From Kineosporia corallincola (GTDB lineage: Bacteria > Actinomycetota > Actinomycetes > Actinomycetales > Kineosporiaceae), in NCBI RefSeq assembly GCF_018499875.1, contig NZ_JAHBAY010000014.1, positions 179,417-243,416 of the forward strand: DNA of 64,000 nucleotides, written 5' to 3'. The notes beneath the pieces are model-generated. The model did not search any database, was not told where the DNA came from, and saw only the letters and a program-made list of their open reading frames with translations. Below, one piece after another: positions 53,187 through 60,779 of this stretch. The number at the start of each line of letters is the position of its first letter. Within the stretch, counting starts at the first letter, position 1. The translations under genes and the position numbers were made by a program.

Positions 53187-53330
53187 GTGCTCCTCGCGTG
53201 CGCGGGATGAGCCCCTGACGGACGGTTTTGAGACGACACCGTGGTGTGCTCCCCGTTCCCGCGGGGGTGAGGCCCCTTGGTGGCGGGGAATGACGACACC
53301 ATCAATTGCTCCCCGCGGTTGCACCTGTGC
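53187..53330. CRISPR. Degenerate three-unit CRISPR-like tract (type I-E-like repeats)
   Basis: Repeat-like units start at 53187 (GTGCTCCTCGCGTGCGCGGG, then ATGAGCCCC), 53246 (GTGCTCCCCGTTCCCGCGGG, then GGTGAGGCCCC) and 53306 (TTGCTCCCCGCGGTTGCACC). The 59- and 60-base spacing and 29-base length fit type I-E. Against this, the units differ strongly and both spacers share GACGACACC at the same offset, suggesting a 60-base duplication. No cas genes are near. Best seen as a decayed array or CRISPR-like tandem repeat. Confidence 0.4.
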
Positions 53331-53333
53331 GGT

Positions 53334-54566
53334 TCAGTCTGATGGGCCGGGTCGGTGCTCCGGCGGCAGCAGATGACCCACCATCAGTCCCTCATCCGCC
53401 GCCGTCTGAACGGCTTCGGCGAGCACCGTCCTTTCGGGCAGCCCGCGAGCGCGGGCCAGTTCGGCGATCTGGTCGAATTCGGGGTTGGCCTGGGTGATGC
53501 GTCCGGCTGCGGTGGCGACCTTGATGTCGATGGTGGTGCCGTGGAGGTCGACGGTGGTGATGAATCGTTCGAGAGGGTGCTTGGTGACCGTGGTTTGGCG
53601 GATTCCGAGAGTGCTGGTCTCGTGGAAGATGATGGTTTTGAGGCCGGTTGCGAGGTGTGGTGGGCAGAGGGTGTGGAGGGTGTGTGCTGGGCGGCCTTTT
53701 TTCATGAGGATGGGTGTGAGCCAGGCGTCGGAGGCGCCGGCGTGCAGGAGATGGCTGAGTATTCCGGGCCAGAGGCGTGGGTCGAGGTCGTCGATGTTGG
53801 CTTCGAGGAGCAGGCAGGGTTCGGTTGGCCGGGATGGGTTTTGGGTGGGCTGTCCGATGATGACGCGGGTGATGTTGGGGGCGTTGGGGGTGTCGCGGGT
53901 GCCGGCGCCGATGCCGATGGCGGTGGGGGTGATGGGTGGGAGGTCCTCGCAGGTGAGGGCGAGTGTTCTGATGAGTGCCAGGCCGGTCGGGGTGGTCAGT
54001 TCACCGGTTCCGCCGGCGTAGACCGGCCATCCGCGGGCGAGTTCGGCGACGGCGGGCGCGGGGACGGGGAGGTGCCCGTGGGCGGTGCGGACGTGTCCGG
54101 AGCCGAGGGCGACGTCTCCGGCGGAGATCGACTGGATGCCGAGGTCGTGGAGTGCGGCGCAGACTCCGACGACGTCGGCGATGGAGTCCAGGGCGCCGAT
54201 CTCGTGGAAGTGGACGTTTTCTTGGGGGATGTCGTGGACGTGGGCTTCCGCGGCTGCCAGGCGGGCGAAGACGGCGATGGCTTGGGCGCGAACGGGTTCG
54301 GCGAGTGCACTGTTGTGAAGCAGGGCGTGGATGGAGCGCGCGGTCCGGTGCGGGGGCTGCTGAGTGAGGGGACGTACATGGGCTTTGAGGGCACGCAGGC
54401 CGGCCCGGTGGACGGTGCTGGTGCTGATGTGAATGCTTTCGGGAATGACTGTTTCGATGGCGGATCGGACGGCGTCGAGGTGCGCGCCGGCGTCGAGGAG
54501 GGCGCCGAGGAGCATGTCGCCGGCTACTCCTGAGGATGCGTCGATCCAGGCGTGGAGGGTGTTCAT
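53334..54566 (-). CDS. larC: Nickel-pincer cofactor protein LarC
   Basis: Inserts nickel into the pincer cofactor (CTP-dependent cyclometallase), the last step of nickel-pincer-nucleotide synthesis; 410 residues, cytosolic. Family blocks: WIDASSGVAGDMLLGALLDA, VHFHEIGALDSIADVVGVCA, GSGHVRTAHGHLPVPAPAV, TGELTTPTGLAL, LLLEANIDDLDPRLWPGILS and LMKKGRPAHTLHTLCPP. It is one continuous frame, unlike the Lactobacillus gene, which needs a frameshift. Its start overlaps the larB stop by four bases. Last gene of the leftward lar run. Confidence 0.92.
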   Translation of the reverse strand: MNTLHAWIDASSGVAGDMLLGALLDAGAHLDAVRSAIETVIPESIHISTSTVHRAGLRALKAHVRPLTQQPPHRTARSIHALLHNSALAEPVRAQAIAVFARLAAAEAHVHDIPQENVHFHEIGALDSIADVVGVCAALHDLGIQSISAGDVALGSGHVRTAHGHLPVPAPAVAELARGWPVYAGGTGELTTPTGLALIRTLALTCEDLPPITPTAIGIGAGTRDTPNAPNITRVIIGQPTQNPSRPTEPCLLLEANIDDLDPRLWPGILSHLLHAGASDAWLTPILMKKGRPAHTLHTLCPPHLATGLKTIIFHETSTLGIRQTTVTKHPLERFITTVDLHGTTIDIKVATAAGRITQANPEFDQIAELARARGLPERTVLAEAVQTAADEGLMVGHLLPPEHRPGPSD

Positions 54567-55249
54567 GATGAGGCGCCGGCTGGCGGGCAGGTGATCTGGG
54601 CAGCCAGATGTCCGGCCCCGTAGCCGTTGTCGATGTTGACGACGGCTACGCCGGGGGCACAGGCGTTGAGCATGGTCAGGAGTGCTGCTATTCCGCCGAA
54701 TGATGCGCCGTAGCCGATGGAGGTGGGGACGGCGATGACGGGTGCCGGGATCAGTCCGGCGATGACGCTGGGCAGGGCGCCGTCCATGCCGGCGACGGCG
54801 ATGACGGCTTGTGCCTGCCGGAGGGTGTCGAGGTGGCCGAGGAGGCGGTGCAGGCCGGCGACGCCGATGTCGACGAGGAGTTCGGTCCGGCGTCCGAGAA
54901 AGCGGGCGGTGAGCCAGGCTTCTCGGGCGATGGGCAGGTCGGAGGTGCCGGCGGCTGCGATCACGACGAGGCCGCCGGTGGGGGTGGGGGGATCGGGGGG
55001 CCAGGCCAGGAGGCGGGCTGTTGGGTCGTGCAGGGCGTCGGGCAGGTGGGTGTGGATGGCTTCGGCGTGGGCGGGGTCTGCGCGGGTGAAGAGGGTGACG
55101 GTGTCGGGGTGGGTGCCGAGCTGGGCGGCGATGCCGGTGATCTGTTCGGTGCTTTTACCTTGGCAGTAAATGGCTTCGGGGTAGCCGCGGCGGGCGGTGC
55201 GCTCGAGGTCGAGGTGCGCGTATGACGAGATGTCGTGCGGGTTATGCAT
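54563..55249 (-). CDS. larB: Pyridinium-3,5-biscarboxylate synthase LarB
   Basis: Carboxylates and hydrolyses nicotinic acid adenine dinucleotide at the start of NPN cofactor synthesis; 228 residues. The C-terminal half is AIR-carboxylase-like: GGLVVIAAAGTSDLPIAREA, AQAVIAVAGMDGALPSVIAG and PTSIGYGASFGGIAALLTML. The N-terminal part LDLERTARRGYPEAIYCQGK is the usual LarB lead-in. It overlaps larE by eight bases and larC by four, so the three are co-translated. Confidence 0.92.
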   Translation of the reverse strand: MHNPHDISSYAHLDLERTARRGYPEAIYCQGKSTEQITGIAAQLGTHPDTVTLFTRADPAHAEAIHTHLPDALHDPTARLLAWPPDPPTPTGGLVVIAAAGTSDLPIAREAWLTARFLGRRTELLVDIGVAGLHRLLGHLDTLRQAQAVIAVAGMDGALPSVIAGLIPAPVIAVPTSIGYGASFGGIAALLTMLNACAPGVAVVNIDNGYGAGHLAAQITCPPAGASS

Positions 55250-56081
55250 GACTGACCGGCACGAGCGACAGGGTGAAGGCTCCTGACTGGAGTCCGGCCA
55301 GATCGATGGTGGCGTAGCGGAAGCCCGCTGCCAGGACGGCTGCGTGGATGGTGGCGCGTCGTGGTTCGGTCAGGGCACGGGGCAGGTCTTCCAGGGGTAG
55401 TTCGATGCGGGCGATCTCGCCGTGGTGACGTACTCGTAAGTCGGGAAAACCCATTTCCCGGATGGCTTTTTCGGCCTGCTCGATCTGGCGCAGCTTGTCG
55501 GGGGTGACGTCCTGGAAGTGGGGGATCCGGGAGGCCAGGCAGGGGGAGGCGGGCTTGCCGGCGCTGGGCAGGGCGTAGGCCCGGGCGATCCGGCGCACGT
55601 CGGTCTTGGTCAGGCCGGCGTCGGCGAGTGGGTGCAGGACGCGGTGGCGGTGGGCGGCACGGCTGCCGGGGCGGTCCGGTCGCCGGGTGTCGTCGGCGTT
55701 CTCTCCGTACGCGACGGCGTCGAGGTGATGGGTGTGGACGAGGTCGTCGGTGATCCGGGTGAAAAGTTCGTCCTTGCAGTGGAAGCAGCGGTCAGGGCCG
55801 TTGGCCTGGTACTGCGGGCGCTGTCCCTCATGAGTGGGTAGCTCGAGGAGTTTCACGCCGATGTGCAGGGCCACGGTGTGGGCTGCCGCGCGGTCGGTTT
55901 CGGCCAGGCTGGGGGAGACACCGATGATGGCGAGCACCTGGTCGTGGCCGAGATGCTCGGTGGCGAGCGCCAGGAGCACGGAGGAGTCGACGCCGCCGGA
56001 GAAGGCGACGCCGAGGCGGGTGATGCCGGCCAGTGTCTGGGCGACGGCCTGAGACTTTTCTTGTGTCCACGGGTCGGTCAT
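55242..56081 (-). CDS. larE: ATP-dependent sacrificial sulfur transferase LarE
   Basis: Gives its own cysteine sulfur to the pincer cofactor; 279 residues of the PP-loop superfamily. P-loop SGGVDSS is at 28-34 and the sacrificial cysteine is Cys181 in ASPCLASRIP, as in LarE enzymes with a single transferable cysteine. RCFHCKDELF lies at 98-107. ATG 56081 follows AGGAG eight or nine bases upstream; the frame is open beyond it but that part is antisense-like. It overlaps larB. A 56-base gap separates it from the DUF362 gene. Confidence 0.93.
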   Translation of the reverse strand: MTDPWTQEKSQAVAQTLAGITRLGVAFSGGVDSSVLLALATEHLGHDQVLAIIGVSPSLAETDRAAAHTVALHIGVKLLELPTHEGQRPQYQANGPDRCFHCKDELFTRITDDLVHTHHLDAVAYGENADDTRRPDRPGSRAAHRHRVLHPLADAGLTKTDVRRIARAYALPSAGKPASPCLASRIPHFQDVTPDKLRQIEQAEKAIREMGFPDLRVRHHGEIARIELPLEDLPRALTEPRRATIHAAVLAAGFRYATIDLAGLQSGAFTLSLVPVSHA

Positions 56082-56137
56082 GGGGACTCCTGGGAGGTGA
56101 TGACTGGTGTCCGTGACGGTTCGTGATGCGATGTGGA

Positions 56138-57205
56138 TCAGGCGTTGGTGGTGGCGAGCGTGGATCGGGCGAATTCCAGGAGGGTTTCGAGGAGCTGGCG
56201 GCGTTCCTGAGGGCTGCGGGACTGCGTGGCGTGGAGCCAGGAGATGTTGGAGGGGGCTTGAAACGTGCTGGTCAGGTCCTGGGGTGGGAGGCCCTGGTGG
56301 TGTGCGGCGGTGAGGAGGCCTTTCTGCTCGGCGTACCAGAACTGGGGGATGAGCCCGGGGCTGAATCCCATGAGCTGGGTGGCGACGTAGTCGGTGGTGG
56401 CGACGTTCTCGCCGGCGATCAGGGCGCCGAAGGGTCGTGGGGTGCCGTCCAGTGGTCCCATACCTTCCATGCCGGTGACGGCGTCGATGATGGTCAGGCC
56501 GGGGCGGACGACGGAGGCGAGATCGGCGATGACCCGGCCGGTTCCGCCGTAGTGGAGCCTGGTCTTGGGGAATCCGTAGACGGCGCCGGGGGCACAACCG
56601 AACAGGTTCTTCATGCCGAGGGTCACCGCTGAGCGGTGGTGGGTCTTGAGCTTGGCCAGCGAGATCACCAGGTCGCAGTCGAACAGGATGCTGGGAAGGA
56701 TGAAACCTGGCATGGAAAGCGAGTCCTGGACGGGTACGGCTTGGAGGTCGGTGAGGTTGAGGTCGATGAAGCGGACGCCGAGGTCGTGGAGGACCTGGCC
56801 CAGCCCGGTGTTGCGCAGGATCTGGTCGGTGTCGCGTTCGTGGCCGGATCCGTCGGCGACGAGGACGTGCTCGGGGCTTCCGGTGACGGTGATGAGGTGG
56901 CGGAGCAGTTCCCGCACGACGACCGGATGCACGGTGACGTGTTCGTCCGGATGACGGGCCTCGACCAGCCCGACCTTGATCAGCACCCGGCTGCCTGGGT
57001 GCAGCGTTTTGGTGGGGTGCAGCGTGTCCAGGCACTGCTGGATGGCGGTGGCGCAGTCCTGGCCGGAGTACTGTGGGCAGGCGGCGATGGTGACGTCGGA
57101 GTGCGCGGTCCAGCTTCCGTCCAGGACGCGTTGCAGGCTGTCCAGAGGGCCGTCGTAGTCGAGGCCGACGGTCCGCACGGCCTGGGCATCGGGGGAGGAC
57201 GCCAT
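56138..57205 (-). CDS. DUF362-family protein in the lar cluster
   Basis: Cytosolic protein of about 355 residues. The DUF362 core is clear: RVLIKVGLVEARHPDEHVTV, VLVADGSGHERDTDQIL, FDCDLVISLAKLKTHHRSAV, TLGMKNLFGCAPGAVYGFPK, TIIDAVTGMEGMGP. No ferredoxin-type cluster motif is present. Function of the family is not established. It takes the position where LarA would be expected; the K-L-K-T-H-H block is a possible metal or cofactor site (inference). Start uncertain: ATG 57205, or GTG 57289, which would overlap the toroid gene by 55 bases. Confidence 0.85.
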   Translation of the reverse strand: MASSPDAQAVRTVGLDYDGPLDSLQRVLDGSWTAHSDVTIAACPQYSGQDCATAIQQCLDTLHPTKTLHPGSRVLIKVGLVEARHPDEHVTVHPVVVRELLRHLITVTGSPEHVLVADGSGHERDTDQILRNTGLGQVLHDLGVRFIDLNLTDLQAVPVQDSLSMPGFILPSILFDCDLVISLAKLKTHHRSAVTLGMKNLFGCAPGAVYGFPKTRLHYGGTGRVIADLASVVRPGLTIIDAVTGMEGMGPLDGTPRPFGALIAGENVATTDYVATQLMGFSPGLIPQFWYAEQKGLLTAAHHQGLPPQDLTSTFQAPSNISWLHATQSRSPQERRQLLETLLEFARSTLATTNA

Positions 57206-57234
57206 GAGCTGGGCGAAGTTGTCGTGGACGTTCT

Positions 57235-58131
57235 TCAGGTAGTTGCCGGTAACAGGGTCAGGACGTAGGCGGCCATCGCCATCAGCCACAGTCGTTCACC
57301 TCCGGTCGTCTCGTGGTGGATGAAATGGCCGAGGGCGCTGCGGCATCCGGCGATGACGTCGGGGTGGGTGGTGACGTCCGCGGCTGCGAGGGCCCAGCTG
57401 CTCATGATCATGGTGTAAGGCGTTGTCGTGCCGGGATCGGCGATGTTCTGAGCCACGGTTCGGTGAGCGGCGGCGAGTTCGGGGTCGGGGCCCTCGAGGT
57501 GTGTGCAGTTCAGCGCCAGCAGGCCGTAGGGGGTGACGCTGGGCAGGCTGGGTTGCGGGACGCCCATTTTCCCCGGCACATGTGCTCCCCAGCCGCCGTC
57601 GGCGCAGCGTAGTTCGAGGACGCGCCGGCGTGTGTCCTGGAGCTGCTCGGGTGGACGCTGGGTGGCCAGGGCGATGGTGGCCACCGCTGTGGGTTCCAGG
57701 AATCCGGTGGTGCCGTAGCACCAGCCCCACAGGCCGGGCGTGAGCTCGGCGGCGTCGAGCCAGTCGCTCGCCCGGCTGATGGCCGGTCCGATCCGGGCGT
57801 CGTGGTCGCCGGGGGCGCACAGGTGCAGAGCCGTCAGCGCCCGGGCGGTGGTGATGTCGCTGGGCGTGCCGGGGACGTTGGGCCATCCACCGTCCTGGTT
57901 CTGGGCGGCCAGGAGAAAGGCGATGGCCTGTTCCACGGTCCGTGCGCTCGTGGCCGCGCGCGAGAGCCCGGCAGGCGTCAGAGCGGTGCAGGCCAGAAGG
58001 GCCCAGCAGGTGGCTTCCACCCGGGCCTGAGCGCCGGAGCGCAGGTAACTCCAGGATCCGTCGGCATGCTGGGCGGCAGCCAGGGCATGGATGACGGTCT
58101 CGGCCGGGCCGGATCCTGGGGGTGCGGGCAT
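57235..58131 (-). CDS. Alpha-toroid (prenyltransferase/squalene-cyclase repeat) protein
   Basis: Protein of 298 residues built from alpha-alpha barrel repeats. QW-like motifs occur at 21-27 (QHADGSW), 77-83 (QNQDGGW) and 175-181 (RCADGGW), with further helical repeats between. The DxDD or DDxxD motifs of terpene cyclases are not visible, so it may bind an isoprenoid or peptide without cyclising it. It starts four bases after the stop of the membrane-protein gene and is directly followed by DUF362. No signal peptide. Confidence 0.8.
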   Translation of the reverse strand: MPAPPGSGPAETVIHALAAAQHADGSWSYLRSGAQARVEATCWALLACTALTPAGLSRAATSARTVEQAIAFLLAAQNQDGGWPNVPGTPSDITTARALTALHLCAPGDHDARIGPAISRASDWLDAAELTPGLWGWCYGTTGFLEPTAVATIALATQRPPEQLQDTRRRVLELRCADGGWGAHVPGKMGVPQPSLPSVTPYGLLALNCTHLEGPDPELAAAHRTVAQNIADPGTTTPYTMIMSSWALAAADVTTHPDVIAGCRSALGHFIHHETTGGERLWLMAMAAYVLTLLPATT

Positions 58132-58135
58132 CCTG

Positions 58136-59383
58136 TCAGGTCTCCTCGGCGGCTGTGGCCGGATCGGGCGCAGGGGCGGACAGGTGTGGTGGCGAGCCGT
58201 TCTCGGGAACCGCTGCCGGTACGTCCTCCTCCTGGAGTTTCCAGACGAAGGCGACGCCTCCCTTGGGGAACACCCATTCGTCCAGCTCCACCATGACGGT
58301 GTGCGGATCCTCCCGGGGGAGGGTCTCGATCACCGGTTTCTCGCCGGAGACGAAGAAGTCGTAGGTGAGGACGTTGGCGATGTCGGTGCGGGCGTAGTTG
58401 AAGGTCAGGGTGATGCCCTTGGTCGGGCGCACGGCCGTGTAGAAGAAGACGTGGTCGCGGCGGCTGAGCTTGGTGGCGACCGAGTAGTGCACGGCCACTT
58501 CCTGGCCCTGCTTGGCCGCCAGGCCCTCGTCCTCGCAGTGAATCTCGTACGCTCCGTCGCCGGTGACCTTGCTGGTCTTCTCGAGCTCCCGGTCGTCGAT
58601 CGAGAACCGGTACAGATCAAGGGCCTTGGGGCTGTCCCGGGGAAGCGCGGCCGATTCCTCGACCCGCCAGGTGAAGATGTAGTTCGGGTCGCGGGTGCGG
58701 ACGTTGTACTGGTCAGGATCGAGCACCCGGGCGAAGATGAACTTGCTGACGTTTAGTTTCGTGCGGTACCGCAGTGACACGACCACGTCGTAGTACTCGT
58801 CCCGCACACTCTGCGGTTCCGTCTCGCGCACGTTGCTGAGGGTGACGTCGATGCGCAGCCCGACGAAGCGTTCCTCATAGCTGAAGGTCTTCTGCAACAG
58901 CCCGTCGTAGATCGACCCGCTCATCTCCTCGTCGCCGAGTCTGGCCAGCAGGGCGCCCCGCAGAATCTCATCGAGCTTCTCCTGTCTCAGGAACAGGGTC
59001 CGCTGGATGCTGCGGTCCAGAATCAGGGCGCGCGGGATCTCCCGGACCACCGTGTTGGCCAGCGAATCGTCGTGCTCGTCGAGGTTGCGCTGGAACATCA
59101 GCTCGAGCGTGCGGTTGCTCTCCTGCCGGATCAGCCACTCGTAGGCGATCCCGATCACCGCCGTGCTCAGCGATGCGTCGGCGACCAGACGCGCCAGGCC
59201 GGCCAGGAAGTCGTAGGAGTCGCCCGGGCGCCGCTCCAGCCAGTAACTGCCCGAGTATGTCGCCACGGACAAGAGCACCAGCCCGGTGAGCAGCCATCCC
59301 AGTTTCAGGTTGACGATGCGCTGGAGCAGCAGGGAAGAAGCCGGTCTCCGCGGATCGGCGGCGGGGCGCGAGTGCTCAGACAA
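58136..59383 (-). CDS. Hypothetical two-TM membrane protein
   Basis: 415 residues, unrecognised. Two N-terminal hydrophobic segments (LGWLLTGLVLLSVATYSGSY and LVADASLSTAVIGIAYEWLI) are followed by a long cytosolic or external domain with a helical start (NRTLELMFQRNLDEHDDSLA, IQRTLFLRQEKLDEILRGAL) and a beta-rich second half (YYDVVVSLRYRTKLNVSKFI, YIFTWRVEES, GITLTFNYARTDIANVLTYD). Pro/Ala-rich tail. It overlaps the metallopeptidase gene by eight bases, so the two products probably act together. Confidence 0.75.
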   Translation of the reverse strand: MSEHSRPAADPRRPASSLLLQRIVNLKLGWLLTGLVLLSVATYSGSYWLERRPGDSYDFLAGLARLVADASLSTAVIGIAYEWLIRQESNRTLELMFQRNLDEHDDSLANTVVREIPRALILDRSIQRTLFLRQEKLDEILRGALLARLGDEEMSGSIYDGLLQKTFSYEERFVGLRIDVTLSNVRETEPQSVRDEYYDVVVSLRYRTKLNVSKFIFARVLDPDQYNVRTRDPNYIFTWRVEESAALPRDSPKALDLYRFSIDDRELEKTSKVTGDGAYEIHCEDEGLAAKQGQEVAVHYSVATKLSRRDHVFFYTAVRPTKGITLTFNYARTDIANVLTYDFFVSGEKPVIETLPREDPHTVMVELDEWVFPKGGVAFVWKLQEEDVPAAVPENGSPPHLSAPAPDPATAAEET

Positions 59384-60515
59384 GGTAGCGCAGGGACTGG
59401 GTGCCGGTGATGAAACCCGCGTCCGAGTAGTCGATTCGGTCGTCCCCCGTGACGATCACGAAAATCTCCTCCTGAAGTTCCTTCAGCGATTTCTGCGCAT
59501 CCTCCGGTGTGACCCCCGCGAGCTCGGCGACGTCACTGCTGGAGCGCCCGACCTGTGCGAACGTCGCAACCCATTGGGTGAGAGGGCTGACTGTCAGATC
59601 GCGGACGGTCTGGAGGCACACCCGGTCGACCAGCGCACCGAACTCCTCGTCCCAGCGGCCTGTGGGCAGCCCGGAGGGTGCCAGGCCGGCCAGCGTGGCC
59701 TGCTCGGCCTCCTTGATCTTCTCGCGTCCCTGCCGGATCAGCTCGATCAGGGCGTCGATGCCGCAGCGGTGATAGATGGCGGCAGCCATCCGCGCATAAT
59801 CGGCGTAGAGCCGGTTGATCTGGGTGGCGCGCTGGTCGAACCAGTGGTGGCGTGCGTACTGGTAGACGACATCGGGACCGAAAACCGACGAGCCAATCAG
59901 GAGTTCGCCCACGACAACGGCAATGCCCTCCTCCAGGCCCCGCCCCAGCAGATCCGGATTGACCTGCCCGATGATGGCATGGGTCATCTCGTGGGCCAGA
60001 AGAATGTCGGACCCGACCGGAACCAGATGCTTCTCCTTGAAATAATTCCCGGCTTCGATACCGTACTCGCGCTCGTCGGCAGCATCCGGGGACGTGGCCG
60101 TCCAGTCCATCGTGTCGTACGGGGCAGGAAAGGTTTCGACGATGTGCAGGGCAGGAGAGGAGAAACTCAGGCCGTACCGACGGAAAGAACTTTCGAAGCG
60201 TTCATGGTTGCGGGGCATACTGTCCGCAGGGTCGGCCAGCGGCGCGCTCCCACGGAGAACATCGGCCAGACGCCGCAGGTCGCGAGCCACGAGCAGCTTG
60301 CGAGCGGCCGGCCCGTCGTACGGTGGCGACGACGATTCGAGGGTCTCGACGACGTCCTCCAGGCGAGCGAGCACCCGTGCACCATCGAATTCGGTATCTC
60401 TGAAATATGGTTCAATGAATTGTTCAAATCCCTGGAGGCTCGCAAAATCGCAAGAAGCATAATAGACCGCGCCCATAAGGTATTTGGTCCCGGAAGGTGG
60501 AGTAGACCCGCCCAT
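59376..60515 (-). CDS. HExxH metallopeptidase-like protein
   Basis: Protein of 379 residues with a gluzincin-type zinc site: HEMTH (175-179) in ILLAHEMTHAIIGQ and, about 18 residues later, GLEEGIAVVVGE with the candidate third ligand Glu195 or Glu196. No signal peptide, so cytosolic. N-terminal 120 residues are helical and unassigned; the C-terminal part (ELAGVTPEDAQKSLKELQEE) may be a small helical or winged domain. First long gene of the overlapping run that ends in larC. Substrate unknown; it might process a peptide or one of the cluster proteins (inference). Confidence 0.75.
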   Translation of the reverse strand: MGGSTPPSGTKYLMGAVYYASCDFASLQGFEQFIEPYFRDTEFDGARVLARLEDVVETLESSSPPYDGPAARKLLVARDLRRLADVLRGSAPLADPADSMPRNHERFESSFRRYGLSFSSPALHIVETFPAPYDTMDWTATSPDAADEREYGIEAGNYFKEKHLVPVGSDILLAHEMTHAIIGQVNPDLLGRGLEEGIAVVVGELLIGSSVFGPDVVYQYARHHWFDQRATQINRLYADYARMAAAIYHRCGIDALIELIRQGREKIKEAEQATLAGLAPSGLPTGRWDEEFGALVDRVCLQTVRDLTVSPLTQWVATFAQVGRSSSDVAELAGVTPEDAQKSLKELQEEIFVIVTGDDRIDYSDAGFITGTQSLRYLV

Positions 60516-60549
60516 CGCTCTGTCCCTTTCTGAACTGAAGGTGATGACA

Positions 60550-60580
60550 GGAGCGGGGTCGTGTTCCGGAATCCCGCTCC
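60550..60580 (-). terminator. Hairpin between small ORFs and metallopeptidase
   Basis: On the minus strand GGAGCGGG (60580-60573) pairs with CCCGCTCC (60557-60550) around a 15-base loop containing TTCCGGAA. It lies between the 19-codon ORF and the metallopeptidase start and may attenuate or separate the two transcripts. Confidence 0.4.
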
Positions 60581-60585
60581 CGCCC

Positions 60586-60645
60586 TCACCCTAGCGATTT
60601 CCTACTCCCCTCCTGCGGAAGAGAGGACAGGTGCGTCACGGTCAT
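60586..60645 (-). CDS. Tiny ORF, 19 residues
   Basis: MTVTHLSSLPQEGSRKSLG, directly after the 44-codon ORF: its ATG shares a base with that stop (TGATG). An ideal GGAGG lies six bases upstream, inside the preceding ORF. It could be a leader peptide or a chance frame. It ends 70 bases before the metallopeptidase start, with a hairpin between. Confidence 0.35.
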   Translation of the reverse strand: MTVTHLSSLPQEGSRKSLG

Positions 60646-60779
60646 CAGCTGCCTCCGTTGCCGTCTCCCCACACGGGAACCACCCCCTTCCCGCCATCGC
60701 TTCGCAGCGCGCGCTGGGACCGGCTCCCGGCACCGCACAGGATGCAGACGCACCCGTCCGCCGAGAGCGCCGCCGTCAC
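60645..60779 (-). CDS. Small ORF, 44 residues, downstream of radical SAM gene
   Basis: Starts at a GTG that overlaps the radical SAM stop (GTGA, 60779-60776) and ends in TGA overlapping the next ATG. The product starts MTAALSADGCVCILCGAG, with Cys10, Cys12 and Cys15, and ends GVVPVWGDGNGGS, Gly-rich. Third codon positions are about 86 percent G/C, like real genes here. A small peptide coupled to a B12 radical SAM enzyme could be a modification substrate (RiPP-like precursor); this is inference. A 31-codon frame (MAGRGWFPCGE) also exists here, with weaker support. Confidence 0.4.
   Translation of the reverse strand: MTAALSADGCVCILCGAGSRSQRALRSDGGKGVVPVWGDGNGGS

Noticed and set aside
56082..57035. 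N-terminal extension of larE through an open frame
   Set aside because: The extension is antisense-like in composition and overlaps DUF362 in another frame. ATG 56081 has AGGAG and matches LarE length.
56138..57289. DUF362 gene considered as larA
   Set aside because: It lacks the LarA (DUF2088) sequence pattern, while VISLAKLKTHHRSAVTLGMK is a clear DUF362 block.
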